Source: Gemmatimonadota bacterium (GTDB lineage Bacteria; Gemmatimonadota; Gemmatimonadetes; Gemmatimonadales; Gemmatimonadaceae). From it: a stretch of DNA of 45,162 nucleotides. Under the pieces are notes generated by a model. The model was not told where the DNA came from, ran no database searches, and saw nothing but the letters and a program-made list of their open reading frames with translations. This document shows, in pieces, positions 27,428-34,710 of this stretch; the first letter of the stretch is position 1; every line of letters starts with the position of its first letter. Location of the stretch: the NCBI GenBank assembly GCA_026387895.1, contig JAPLKT010000151.1:1-45162 (forward strand). The letters run 5' to 3'. The translations under genes and the position numbers were made by a program.

Positions 27428-27464
27428 TGTTGTTTCATAGGCGAGTCTCTGGCGCCGCCACCGC

Positions 27465-27920
27465 TCACCCCCAGCTCTGCAACTCCAGCACATTCCCCTC
27501 AGGGTCAGTCACGTAGCACCAGGTGACGTGTCGCCCCGCACTCGTGGTGAGCGTCACCACCTCGCCCACCGCCTTCCCACCGGCCGCCAACACCTGACGG
27601 CGCGCGTCGGCGACATCCGTCACCTCGAACGCGATGTGCCCAAACCCTGGGCGGTTGACCGCAGTGGGCATGCGCTCGAGTTGCTCTGAATAATTGTAGA
27701 TCTCGAGCGTCGGCCCATTCGGTCCGTGACCGGGCATGCGCAAATGCACCCCGGTCATTCGCGCCCCAGGCACGCCGGTGCCACGATCCAGCTCGGGACC
27801 GACATAGTCCCGCTCCGGTGGCACCAACTGACACCCAAACAGCTCCTCATAAAAACGGGCCAGCGCGCGCCAATCGGCCGCGATCAGATTCGTGTGGACA
27901 TAGCGCGCGCCGTCAATCAC
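27465..27920 (-). CDS. VOC-superfamily (glyoxalase/bleomycin-resistance-like) protein
   Basis: 151 residues, full length for a two-motif VOC protein. Expected metal ligands are His9 (YVHTNL), Glu73 (TLEIYNY), His95 (FGHIAFEV) and Glu146 (VLELQSW), giving the 2-His/2-Glu site of metal-dependent members. It has no signal peptide, so it is cytosolic. Substrate cannot be told from sequence; glyoxalase I, epimerase and dioxygenase relatives share the fold. The start is GTG 27920, which overlaps the stop of a 29-codon frame upstream (GTGA), implying translational coupling to it. Confidence 0.9.
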   Translation of the reverse strand: MIDGARYVHTNLIAADWRALARFYEELFGCQLVPPERDYVGPELDRGTGVPGARMTGVHLRMPGHGPNGPTLEIYNYSEQLERMPTAVNRPGFGHIAFEVTDVADARRQVLAAGGKAVGEVVTLTTSAGRHVTWCYVTDPEGNVLELQSWG

Positions 27921-28006
27921 AGTTCGCCCTGCGCGATGGCATTCGGAGTCGTTCGTGCCGCGAGTCCTACCGCGCCGAGTGCGAGCGAGGTCAGATAGAT
28001 ATCCAT
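27917..28006 (-). CDS. Possible 29-residue membrane peptide upstream of the VOC gene
   Basis: ATG 28006 opens a 29-codon frame whose first half (MDIYLTSLALGAVGLAA) could form one short membrane helix; it stops at TGA 27917-27919, which overlaps the GTG of the VOC gene. The frame is open further upstream without a better start. It may be a coupled small protein, or the truncated N-terminus of a larger one. No conserved motif supports it. Confidence 0.3.
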   Translation of the reverse strand: MDIYLTSLALGAVGLAARTTPNAIAQGEL

Positions 28007-28196
28007 CGAGAAGAAGCGCCTTACCGCGAGAAGTGGTGCGGGCGTCGACCCAATGCCCGTATCTCTAACGGTATGGGGTGTGCGGGCGGCGGCAATAGTG
28101 GGACGCAGCACGACTGCGGGACCGAGGCAATGCGCCTATGCATTTTTGGTGCCGCATATTTCATGACGTAACCCATTGACCAGCATACAGTTACCC

Positions 28197-28214
28197 TTGC
28201 ACCTTTTGGTGCAA
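28197..28214. promoter_or_regulatory. Perfect 18-bp palindrome, candidate operator upstream of the GH18-like gene
   Basis: TTGCACC-TTTT-GGTGCAA is a perfect inverted repeat 41 bp before ATG 28256. A second, imperfect copy of the half-site (GCATTTTTGGTGC) lies at 28140-28152, about 59 bp upstream, or roughly six helical turns. Two spaced copies suit a dimeric repressor or activator of the GH18/TIM-barrel pair. No regulator gene adjoins, so the binding protein is unknown. Confidence 0.45.
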
Positions 28215-28255
28215 AGTAGCCTCCGTGCGTGCCCCATCGTAGCTTCTGGAGACCT

Positions 28256-29344
28256 ATGCCGCGCATCTGCCGCCCCCTTCGGATCGCCCGCGTGACCACC
28301 TCCGCCGCTCTCGCCGCGGTCCTCGCGATCGCCCTTTCTGTGACCGCCGCGCAGGCGCAGAAGCTGGAGGGACTCTGGTACGCGCGCAATAACGAAGGAA
28401 GTGTGCAGAGCTTCGTAGCGAATGCCGCGCGCATCTCCGTGGTGTCGCCGCAAGTGTTTTCGATGGATAGCACTGGGGTGATCCGCGGATCAATCTCGCC
28501 GTTGATTGTGGAGGCCGCACGCAAGCACGGCGTCAAGCTGGTGCCGCTCGTGATGAACCCGGGGTTTGATCTCGCCTCGCTGCATCGCGTGCTGACCGTG
28601 CCTGAGGCGCGCGCCGCGGCCACGCACAATTTGGCGGCGCTGTGCCGTGAGCAACATCTCGATGGGATCCAGTTTGATTTCGAGAATCTCTTTGTCGGCG
28701 ACCGTGACGCCTTTACGGCCTTCACGCGCGAAGCATCCGACTCAGTACATCGCGCCGGCTGCACCCTCTCGGCGGCCGTGGTACCGCGCACCGACGATGA
28801 CCGCGGACCGCTGCCGTATCATCAATGGATGTACGACTATTGGCGCGGAGCCTACGATTACAAGGCGCTCGCCGACACGCTCGACTTCTTGTCGTACATG
28901 ACCTACGCGCAACACACGGCGGGCTCGACGCCGGGGCCAGTCGCTGGGTATCCCTGGATGGAGGCGTCGCTCAAATACGTGCTCGCCGCCGGTGTGCCAC
29001 CGCAGAAGATTTCGCTCGGGATCCCAAGCTATTCCGACTATTGGTTTGCAGGCTACGATCCCAAGAACGGCGCACGCTCGCGCGCGAGCGATATCGAATA
29101 CACGCGACTCATGGCGATCCTCGACTCGGCGCACGTGAAACCGCAGTGGGACAACACGCAGAAGGCCTGGTTTGCGCAATGGCCGCGCAACGGCGTGTTC
29201 GAGTTGGCGTGGATTGAAGATGCGCGCGCCTTCAAAGCGAAGCTAGAACTCGTGCGTAAGTACAAGTTGCGCGGCTATTCGGTGTGGTTGATCGGCACCG
29301 AGGATCCGGCGACCTGGAATATTCTGGGACCTATTGCCAAGTGA
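28256..29344 (+). CDS. Exported glycoside-hydrolase-18-like protein
   Basis: 362 residues with signal peptide (AALAAVLAIALSVTAAQAQ). The GH18 barrel signature DGIQFDFE is complete: Asp136, Asp141 and catalytic acid Glu143. Other typical strands are GLWYARNNEGSVQSF (strand 1), HGVKLVPLVMNPGF, LSYMTYAQHTAG (the M-x-Y after strand 6), SLGIPSYSDYW and the final GYSVWLIGTED. There is no chitin-binding domain, and it resembles the spore-cortex/SpoVS-like lineage of GH18 proteins more than classical chitinases. Likely substrates are N-acetylglucosamine-containing glycans, including peptidoglycan; not proven. The start ATG 28256 is preceded by TGGAGA at 5 nt. The TIM-barrel gene follows 7 bp later. 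Confidence 0.9.
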   Translation: MPRICRPLRIARVTTSAALAAVLAIALSVTAAQAQKLEGLWYARNNEGSVQSFVANAARISVVSPQVFSMDSTGVIRGSISPLIVEAARKHGVKLVPLVMNPGFDLASLHRVLTVPEARAAATHNLAALCREQHLDGIQFDFENLFVGDRDAFTAFTREASDSVHRAGCTLSAAVVPRTDDDRGPLPYHQWMYDYWRGAYDYKALADTLDFLSYMTYAQHTAGSTPGPVAGYPWMEASLKYVLAAGVPPQKISLGIPSYSDYWFAGYDPKNGARSRASDIEYTRLMAILDSAHVKPQWDNTQKAWFAQWPRNGVFELAWIEDARAFKAKLELVRKYKLRGYSVWLIGTEDPATWNILGPIAK

Positions 29345-29351
29345 GGATGCG

Positions 29352-30218
29352 ATGAAGCGACGTGATTTTGTGGGAACGATTGGCGCGGTCGCAGCGGGGA
29401 CTTCGGTCCTGCCGTCGCTCGCGCGGGCGATTGAGTTCCTGCCTTCGAACGCGGGTGCGGCCTCGCTCAAGCGGATCGGACTCGAGACCTACTCTGTGCG
29501 CGATCGCATGAAGGTTGATCCTGACGGCACGCTGCGCGCGGTGCGCGCGATGGGCTACACCGACGTCGAACTCCTGTGGCAGTTCGACAACTTCGGACGC
29601 ACCACGGCGCAGGTGAAGGCCGTGCTCGCAAGCACCGGGCTCAAGGCGCCGTCGGCGCACATCGCGCCAGAGATTCTGCTCAAGGACTGGAACAAGAGTC
29701 TCGACACCGCCAAGGAACTTGGACATGAGTATTTGATCGTGCCGAGTTTACCCGCAGAGACGGACACCTCACTCGATGCGTGGCGGGTGTGGGCTGATCG
29801 CTTCAACACCGCCGGCGACGCGGCACGGCGCGCGGGTCTTTGGCTCGCGTTTCATAATGAGCCCAGTCATGTGAAGGCGATCGCGCATCAGGTGCCGTAC
29901 GATCTCTTCATCTCGCTCACCGATCCGAGCACGGTGCGGTTGCAGCTCGACGTCGGCAACATGTTGCAGGGGGGCGGCGACCCGATGGCGTATCTCGCCA
30001 AACATGAGGCGCGCTATCACTCGTTCCATATCAAGGACGTCGTGGCTGACCGCTCGCATGATACGGAGCTGGGCGCGGGAATCTTTGATATCACGACGTT
30101 TCTCGGCGCGGTCAAGAACCTGGACACGAAACCCGTGTATGTCGAGCAGGAATCGCCGAAGGATTCGCTGGCGAGCGCGAAGCGGAATCTGGAGTATCTC
30201 AGAATGTTGAGCTTCTAG
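29352..30218 (+). CDS. Tat-exported sugar-phosphate isomerase/epimerase-like TIM-barrel protein
   Basis: 288 residues. The N-terminus MKRRDFVGTIGAVAAGTSV is a Tat signal (RRDF). The remainder is an AP-endonuclease-2/xylose-isomerase-like barrel: IGLETYSVRDRM, GYTDVELLW, LAFHNEPSHV, VRLQLDVGNM, YHSFHIKDV and PVYVEQE supply the expected metal-binding His, Asp and Glu residues. Tat export fits a protein folded with its metal in the cytoplasm. ATG 29352 has GAGG 5 nt upstream and lies 7 bp after the GH18-like gene. The pair may hydrolyse and then rearrange or oxidise a sugar. The true substrate is not evident. Confidence 0.92.
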   Translation: MKRRDFVGTIGAVAAGTSVLPSLARAIEFLPSNAGAASLKRIGLETYSVRDRMKVDPDGTLRAVRAMGYTDVELLWQFDNFGRTTAQVKAVLASTGLKAPSAHIAPEILLKDWNKSLDTAKELGHEYLIVPSLPAETDTSLDAWRVWADRFNTAGDAARRAGLWLAFHNEPSHVKAIAHQVPYDLFISLTDPSTVRLQLDVGNMLQGGGDPMAYLAKHEARYHSFHIKDVVADRSHDTELGAGIFDITTFLGAVKNLDTKPVYVEQESPKDSLASAKRNLEYLRMLSF

Positions 30219-30338
30219 TCCTGCTTCTCACCACTTCTCCAAGCCGACAATCGGAGGCAAGAGTTTCAGCGACGAAGCGCTCCACTCATCGCTTCCACCA
30301 AGCGCAACAGTGCAAGGAGTTGAAGCAGGCTGACAGCG

Positions 30339-30881
30339 CTATGGCTTATCGTCAGATCGGCGAAAGCGGACAGCGATTGAAGTTGCCGAGGTATCTGGGC
30401 GGCTTCGACTCATTACGACGGAAATAGTCCGTCCCGTGGCCACGAAGCGTACTTTGCGCGAAGACGTCCCGAGCGCGTCCATGCTTGAATCGATGGGGAG
30501 TTCCTTTCCGGCCTCGGCGCGCCGCAGGTTCCCCAGCTGCCGCGCCCATTCGGATTCTGCTTCTGCGCGTCCGGAAAAATGTCGAACCGCAGCGACGGAA
30601 GTGAGCCTGTCCGAGGCACGCATCGTGGTATCAATGCTGTTGGATATGTAGAAGAACACCTCATAGCCGTCAGGGCCGGTTTCGGTGAGACCGGTGTAAG
30701 GAAGGGGCCGAGCTTGCGTACGGAGTTGCCTCAGGTCAACACCAGACATTCCAAGCCGGACTCCGCCTAGTTCTGCGAATGGGGCAAACTGCTTGATTTC
30801 AGCTGGCTCGAGGCGTGCAGCCTTCACGCAGCCGCCGACGACGATAAGCGCTGAGAGTAGTAGGCGATTTAGGGCGTGCAT
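30339..30881 (-). CDS. Uncharacterised lipoprotein
   Basis: 180 residues with a lipoprotein signal (LLLSALIVVGGC; lipidation Cys18). The remainder includes LGGVRLGMSGVDLRQLRTQ, a motif seen in small periplasmic proteins that gauge a substrate, and YEVFFYISNSIDTTM. I recognise no enzyme motif. Its ATG lies inside the end of the upstream lipoprotein gene (13-bp overlap, 30869-30881), so translation is coupled and a functional partnership is likely. The C-terminus is Arg/Ser/Asp-rich. Confidence 0.75.
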   Translation of the reverse strand: MHALNRLLLSALIVVGGCVKAARLEPAEIKQFAPFAELGGVRLGMSGVDLRQLRTQARPLPYTGLTETGPDGYEVFFYISNSIDTTMRASDRLTSVAAVRHFSGRAEAESEWARQLGNLRRAEAGKELPIDSSMDALGTSSRKVRFVATGRTISVVMSRSRPDTSATSIAVRFRRSDDKP

Positions 30882-32089
30882 GTTTGGGTCTTGAGTTGGT
30901 TGTTGCCTAAGGCAGCGATTACCAGCTGCTGGAGCGCGTAGTTGAACCAGCCTTGCCGATTGGCGCCGATTGAAGCTCCGACATTGTTGTTGTACCGATC
31001 CATGCAACCTTCGGTGGCCTCGATCTCTGGACTGTTTTCGCTTTCGTGAGCGGATCCCCACACGAGCGCACGACCACCTCCGATATCGCGCGCCAACATC
31101 GCCATGAAGTACGCATGTCGCATCGCGTCCCATGCGTCGTTGTGCCCCGCACCGTCTGGAGCCGCTTCTCGGACCCAATCGAACGCGTTGTTGCCGTCCA
31201 AGAGATACATAGCGCATTCATAATTGTGTTCGTGGCATAAGGTCTTTTCGGTTGGATTCAAGTGCTCGTAGAGGCCCTGATCGATGCCTTCGGGCGCTGC
31301 AGCAGGAACACTGCCGCTCGAAGATCCGGTGGAGCCACCCCCGCCTCCGTCCACAGGCCCGCCGAATACTCCAGAGCCTCCCCCGCACGAGATTGTAGCC
31401 CAATTGGCCACGACACAGTCGTTGGCGCAGAGAAACACGTCACCATCCCCGAGGTTCGACATTATGCTCGAGGAGCCAACGATCGATGCAGTTCGAAGTT
31501 GCGCATACACACGCGCGCATGTCACCCCGCCGCAGTCGACGGAGTCTTCGGCGGGGTCATACCAGCACTGCATGGTCTCAATGAGGTTGGAATAGCCAGG
31601 CTGTACCCGGAGGTTCGAACCCTGAGACACACCGAGATCATTTGCGGCGGACGAAAGATAGCGTCGCGTGAAGGCCACAGCCTCCTTGGTCGCTGGAATC
31701 GCGCAGGACGCGTCAAGAATCTTGGCTCCTGTTGCCCGATCCCAGCGAACGAGACGTGCGACTCCGATGGGTGCTTTCGACTCTACGACTTGCCCTTCCT
31801 CGACGGGGTCGACTGTCCGGACACGCTTTCGACCAGCTAGCTGCGCGGGTAGCGCAAGCACCACGCGCGTCTTACGGGCCTTTTCAGGGGGGTCCGTCGG
31901 TCGTCGGGACACTACGTCACAGGAGTTAGTCCCCGCTAGCGCGAGCGCGATAATCGAGGAATGATCATCGTGCTTGCCAGGCACAGTTAGAGACAGCTCG
32001 CCGGTCGGAGCGAGAATGCTTAAATCGCGGGAGCAAGCTCCGGCGAGCATCACAGCACACAGTAGTCCTCGACGAATCCGCTTCGACAT
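30869..32089 (-). CDS. Lipoprotein with a C-terminal DUF6973-like domain
   Basis: 406 residues. Start ATG 32089 has GGAG 6 nt upstream; a nearer Met at 32095 would leave no spacing. Lipobox LAGAC places the lipidated Cys at 19. The middle is Cys-containing (MQCWYDPAEDSVDCGGVTCARVY-type segment and FLCANDCVV), followed by a Gly/Ser linker. The C-terminal about 110 residues hold NDAWDAMRHAYFMAML, WGSAHE and MDRYNNNVGASIG. That D-x3-RHA, HE, MD-x2-NN-x-VG pattern looks like the DUF6973 family. My recollection of that family is moderate, and its biochemical role is unknown to me; the conserved His, Glu and Asp suggest a metal-type active site. The partner lipoprotein overlaps its 3' end. Confidence 0.72.
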   Translation of the reverse strand: MSKRIRRGLLCAVMLAGACSRDLSILAPTGELSLTVPGKHDDHSSIIALALAGTNSCDVVSRRPTDPPEKARKTRVVLALPAQLAGRKRVRTVDPVEEGQVVESKAPIGVARLVRWDRATGAKILDASCAIPATKEAVAFTRRYLSSAANDLGVSQGSNLRVQPGYSNLIETMQCWYDPAEDSVDCGGVTCARVYAQLRTASIVGSSSIMSNLGDGDVFLCANDCVVANWATISCGGGSGVFGGPVDGGGGGSTGSSSGSVPAAAPEGIDQGLYEHLNPTEKTLCHEHNYECAMYLLDGNNAFDWVREAAPDGAGHNDAWDAMRHAYFMAMLARDIGGGRALVWGSAHESENSPEIEATEGCMDRYNNNVGASIGANRQGWFNYALQQLVIAALGNNQLKTQTCTP

Positions 32090-32404
32090 TCTCATCTCCG
32101 GTTCGAGCGCAGGGTGGATGGTAGAGTCAGTCGCGAGTGTAGCAGTTCCCGTATTCACGCGCTAGACGTTTTTGCGCCAAGCCCCGGACACCCTGCCTAC
32201 CGGCCGTACCTTCAACGCGCTTGCGATACCCCTTCAACCCATTTCTCTCAGGCGCTTGAGTCTTCGCCCCCGCGGGGGGAACTGGTCCATTGCGACAGGG
32301 AATGGAATGACGGGCGCTTTGCCGATGTCCATAGGCACAAGGACGCGGGATCGCCGAGTCGGCCCCAGGAAGGCAGCGAGGCGATCCCCAGGCAAGGAGG
32401 GAGT
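32090..32404. other. 315-bp divergent intergenic region with a leader hairpin
   Basis: No gene is supported here. It must hold promoters for the minus-strand lipoprotein pair and the plus-strand Spy-like gene, but I could not fix -35/-10 pairs. The clearest element is an inverted repeat: GGGATCGCC (32347-32355) and GGCGATCCC (32380-32388), a perfect 9-bp stem with a 24-nt loop. It ends 5 nt before the strong AGGAGG Shine-Dalgarno at 32394-32401 of the Spy-like gene. It could fold in the 5' leader and influence ribosome access. Confidence 0.55.
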
Positions 32405-33301
32405 ATGCGGAGACTCATGGTTGCAGCGGGACTCCTGGTGGTCGCGGTGGCGCAGGCTGGCGCGCAGGGTGATCCCGGTCGCGGTGGTCCGCCCGATGGG
32501 CGCGGTGGTGGCCGCGGCGGGCGAGGTGGCCCCGAGGGTGCGCAGATGCAGGCGTGCCGTGTGGGCGCCGATTCGCTGACCGATGTGCAGAAGAAGCAGG
32601 TCGATCAGTTGGCGCAGCAGTTCGAGACGGCAAACAAACTCACGCTCGACAGCCTCAAGGCACTCAGCAAGGAACCGCGACAAGCGCGGATGGCCGCGGT
32701 GCGTTCGCTCCAAGAATCGCTGAAGCCAGCGCTCGATGGATGGCACGCGTCGATAGCCTCCGTGCTGACTAAGAGCCAGCTCGACAAGGGATGCGTGCCC
32801 CCTCCTCCGGGAGGTCCTCCGGGAGGTCCTCCGGGAGGTCCTCCGGGAGCTCCTCCACGAGGACGCCGCGGTGGCCCGCCGCCGCGCGATTACTCAGACG
32901 CGATTACGAAGACGCGATTACGAAGACGCGATCACGAAGCCGCCGTAACTCACACCGCTGGCTTCATGTACCGAACGCCGCTCCCGGAAATTCGGAAGCG
33001 GCGTTCCTGCGTTCAGTACCTGTCGCGGGCGCGCTGCCCCGTTTGTACGTTTGACTACAGCCGGACGCGACGACACATCGGCTCCGATTGCGCCTCGCGA
33101 ATATTCCCATTCCTCGCCCTCTCATGCGCTCACGTCTTCTGCTCGTCGCTCTCGCCGGCCTCTCGGCCGCGCCGCTCGCTGCCCAGCGCCCCGCGCGCGC
33201 GCCGAGTACGCCGGCTACGCCGAGTACGCCGCGGTCCTCATTCCGTGTCGAGGAGACGACGATCGCCGAGGTGCACGCGGCATTCGCGAGCAAGCGGTTG
33301 A
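32405..33301 (+). CDS. Spy/CpxP-like exported protein, reading frame extended by a 14-bp repeat
   Basis: Signal peptide (LMVAAGLLVVAVAQAGAQ), then an Arg/Gly-rich linker, then a helical domain with SLTDVQKKQVDQLAQQF and LTKSQLDKGC, resembling the LTxxQ motifs of Spy/CpxP periplasmic chaperones. A Pro-Gly repeat follows. AGGAGG lies just upstream of ATG 32405. The gene then meets four 14-bp repeats (32888-32943), which are not a multiple of three. In the present frame translation runs on for another 120 residues of Arg/Cys-rich sequence that looks non-native, through a terminator hairpin and 178 bp into the amidase gene. With two or five copies the frame would end at TAA 32946-32948 after ...ITKPP, giving about 171 residues. 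I take the short form as ancestral and the tail as a frameshift product. Confidence 0.72.
   Translation: MRRLMVAAGLLVVAVAQAGAQGDPGRGGPPDGRGGGRGGRGGPEGAQMQACRVGADSLTDVQKKQVDQLAQQFETANKLTLDSLKALSKEPRQARMAAVRSLQESLKPALDGWHASIASVLTKSQLDKGCVPPPPGGPPGGPPGGPPGAPPRGRRGGPPPRDYSDAITKTRLRRRDHEAAVTHTAGFMYRTPLPEIRKRRSCVQYLSRARCPVCTFDYSRTRRHIGSDCASRIFPFLALSCAHVFCSSLSPASRPRRSLPSAPRARRVRRLRRVRRGPHSVSRRRRSPRCTRHSRASG
32803..32850 (+). repeat. 12-bp in-frame tandem repeat (Pro-Pro-Gly-Gly)
   Basis: Four units of TCCTCCGGGAGG in direct succession. The first three are exact and the last is shortened. They encode a Pro-Pro-Gly-Gly repeat in the Spy-like protein. The unit is itself nearly self-complementary (CCTCC/GGAGG), so the mRNA can form small hairpins that may promote slippage. 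Confidence 0.9.
32888..32943 (+). repeat. Four 14-bp tandem repeats that shift the reading frame
   Basis: Units: GATTACTCAGACGC, GATTACGAAGACGC (twice, identical) and GATCACGAAGCCGC. Because 14 is not divisible by three, each gained or lost unit changes the downstream frame. With two or five units the frame meets TAA at 32946-32948; with three it ends at TGA 33052-33054; with the four present it runs to TGA 33299-33301. Confidence 0.92.
32973..33006 (+). terminator. Hairpin terminator of the Spy-like gene
   Basis: GAACGCCGCT pairs perfectly with AGCGGCGTTC, and an inner CCG/CGG extends the stem after one mismatch. It begins 25 nt after the TAA that would be used with two or five repeat units, yet lies within the reading frame as it now stands. 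Its position supports TAA 32946 as the original stop. The trailing T-tract is weak. Confidence 0.68.
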
Positions 33302-34710
33302 CCTGCCATAACCTGGTCGCCGCCTATCTCGATCGAATTGCGCGCTACGACAAGCGCGGCCCTGCGATCAACGCGCTCATCACGGTCAATGCACAGGCGT
33401 TGCTCGTGGCCGACTCGCTCGACCGACGCTACGCCGCCAGCGGTCCTGTGGGACCGCTGCACTGTATTCCAATGATCGTGAAGGACAACTACGAGACGCG
33501 TGACCTGCAGACCACCGCCGGTTCGCTCGCACTCAAGGGGTGGATCCCAACCCGCGACGCGACCTTTGTGCGACGTGTGCGTGACGCGGGCGCCATCATC
33601 TTGGCCAAGTCGAATCTCGCCGAGTGGGCGTTCACGCCGTATGAGACAGTGAGTTCGATACTTCCCGGGTATTCGAAGAACCCGTACGCGCTTGATCGCG
33701 TGACTGCCGGATCCAGTGGTGGTACTGCAGCCGCCGTTGCCGCAAACGAAGGGGAGGTCGGACTCGGTACCGATACGGGGAACTCGATCCGTGGCCCGTC
33801 GGCGCATCAAGCGCTCGTCGGAATCCGCTCGACGATGGGGCTGACCTCGCGCGCTGGTGTGGTGCCGCTGAACAATGGCAGCGACATCGCCGGACCGATG
33901 GCGCGCACCGTGGCCGATGCCGTGGCGGTGTTTCAGGTGGTGGCGGGGGTGGATGCGGATGATCCCGTCACAGCGCCTGCGCGCGACCATCGCGAGGCCG
34001 ATTACCGGACCTTTGTGAAGCCTGGCGCCCTGAAGGGGGCGCGGATCGGCGTGCTCCGGCAGGCGTACGAGCGGGCCGGGCTCGACAGCGAAGTGGTGAC
34101 GGTGTTCGGTCGCGCCGTGGCCGCGCTGAAAGCACAGGGCGCCACGATCGTGGACCCCGCAGGAATCGACTCGCTCGCGTCGGTGACACGCGCGGGCGGT
34201 GGCGGGTGCAACCCGTTCAAGTACGACCTCGAGCGGTATCTCGCCGCGCGCGGCGAAGGCGCCCCGGTGCACACGATTCGCGAAGTGCTGCGGAGCGGGA
34301 ACTACCACCCCACGGTGCAGTTGCGTCTGCAGGCGGCAGACAGCGTGTCCGTGCCGCCCGAGGACGCCCCAGGGTGCAAATCGCGGGAGGCAATGCGCGT
34401 GCGTTTCCGCGCGGCGGTTGTGGCCATGATGGACTCGCTGAAACTCGACGCGCTGGTGTATCCGACCTGGAGCAATCCTCCTCGTTTGATTGGAGACCTC
34501 AACACGCCAGCGGGCGACAACAGTCAGCTGTTCTCGCCCACCACCGGGTTCCCGGCGATCACCGTGCCGATGGGCTACACCCGAGAGAACACCCTCCCTG
34601 CGGGGATGACCTTCTTCGGTCGTCCGTGGAGCGAGGGGCGGTTGATCGGGCTCGCATATGGATTTGAGCAGGCCACACATCACCGTAAAGCGCCGACGTC
34701 CACGCCATGA
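33124..34710 (+). CDS. Secreted amidase-signature enzyme
   Basis: 528 residues with signal peptide (LLLVALAGLSAAPLAAQ), then a Pro/Thr/Ser linker from a short duplication. The Lys-Ser-Ser triad is complete: Lys120 (PMIVKDNYE), cis-Ser197 in AGSSGGTAAAVAAN, and nucleophile Ser221 in GTDTGNSIRGPSAH. The oxyanion segment ends in GLTSRAGVVP. The length fits exported amidases active on aryl, peptide or polymer amides; substrate unknown. ATG 33124 begins the signal peptide. Its 5' part is overlapped on the same strand, in another frame, by the run-on tail of the Spy-like gene (to 33301). Its stop overlaps the P450 ATG (ATGA), so both are translated together. Confidence 0.93.
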   Translation: MRSRLLLVALAGLSAAPLAAQRPARAPSTPATPSTPRSSFRVEETTIAEVHAAFASKRLTCHNLVAAYLDRIARYDKRGPAINALITVNAQALLVADSLDRRYAASGPVGPLHCIPMIVKDNYETRDLQTTAGSLALKGWIPTRDATFVRRVRDAGAIILAKSNLAEWAFTPYETVSSILPGYSKNPYALDRVTAGSSGGTAAAVAANEGEVGLGTDTGNSIRGPSAHQALVGIRSTMGLTSRAGVVPLNNGSDIAGPMARTVADAVAVFQVVAGVDADDPVTAPARDHREADYRTFVKPGALKGARIGVLRQAYERAGLDSEVVTVFGRAVAALKAQGATIVDPAGIDSLASVTRAGGGGCNPFKYDLERYLAARGEGAPVHTIREVLRSGNYHPTVQLRLQAADSVSVPPEDAPGCKSREAMRVRFRAAVVAMMDSLKLDALVYPTWSNPPRLIGDLNTPAGDNSQLFSPTTGFPAITVPMGYTRENTLPAGMTFFGRPWSEGRLIGLAYGFEQATHHRKAPTSTP

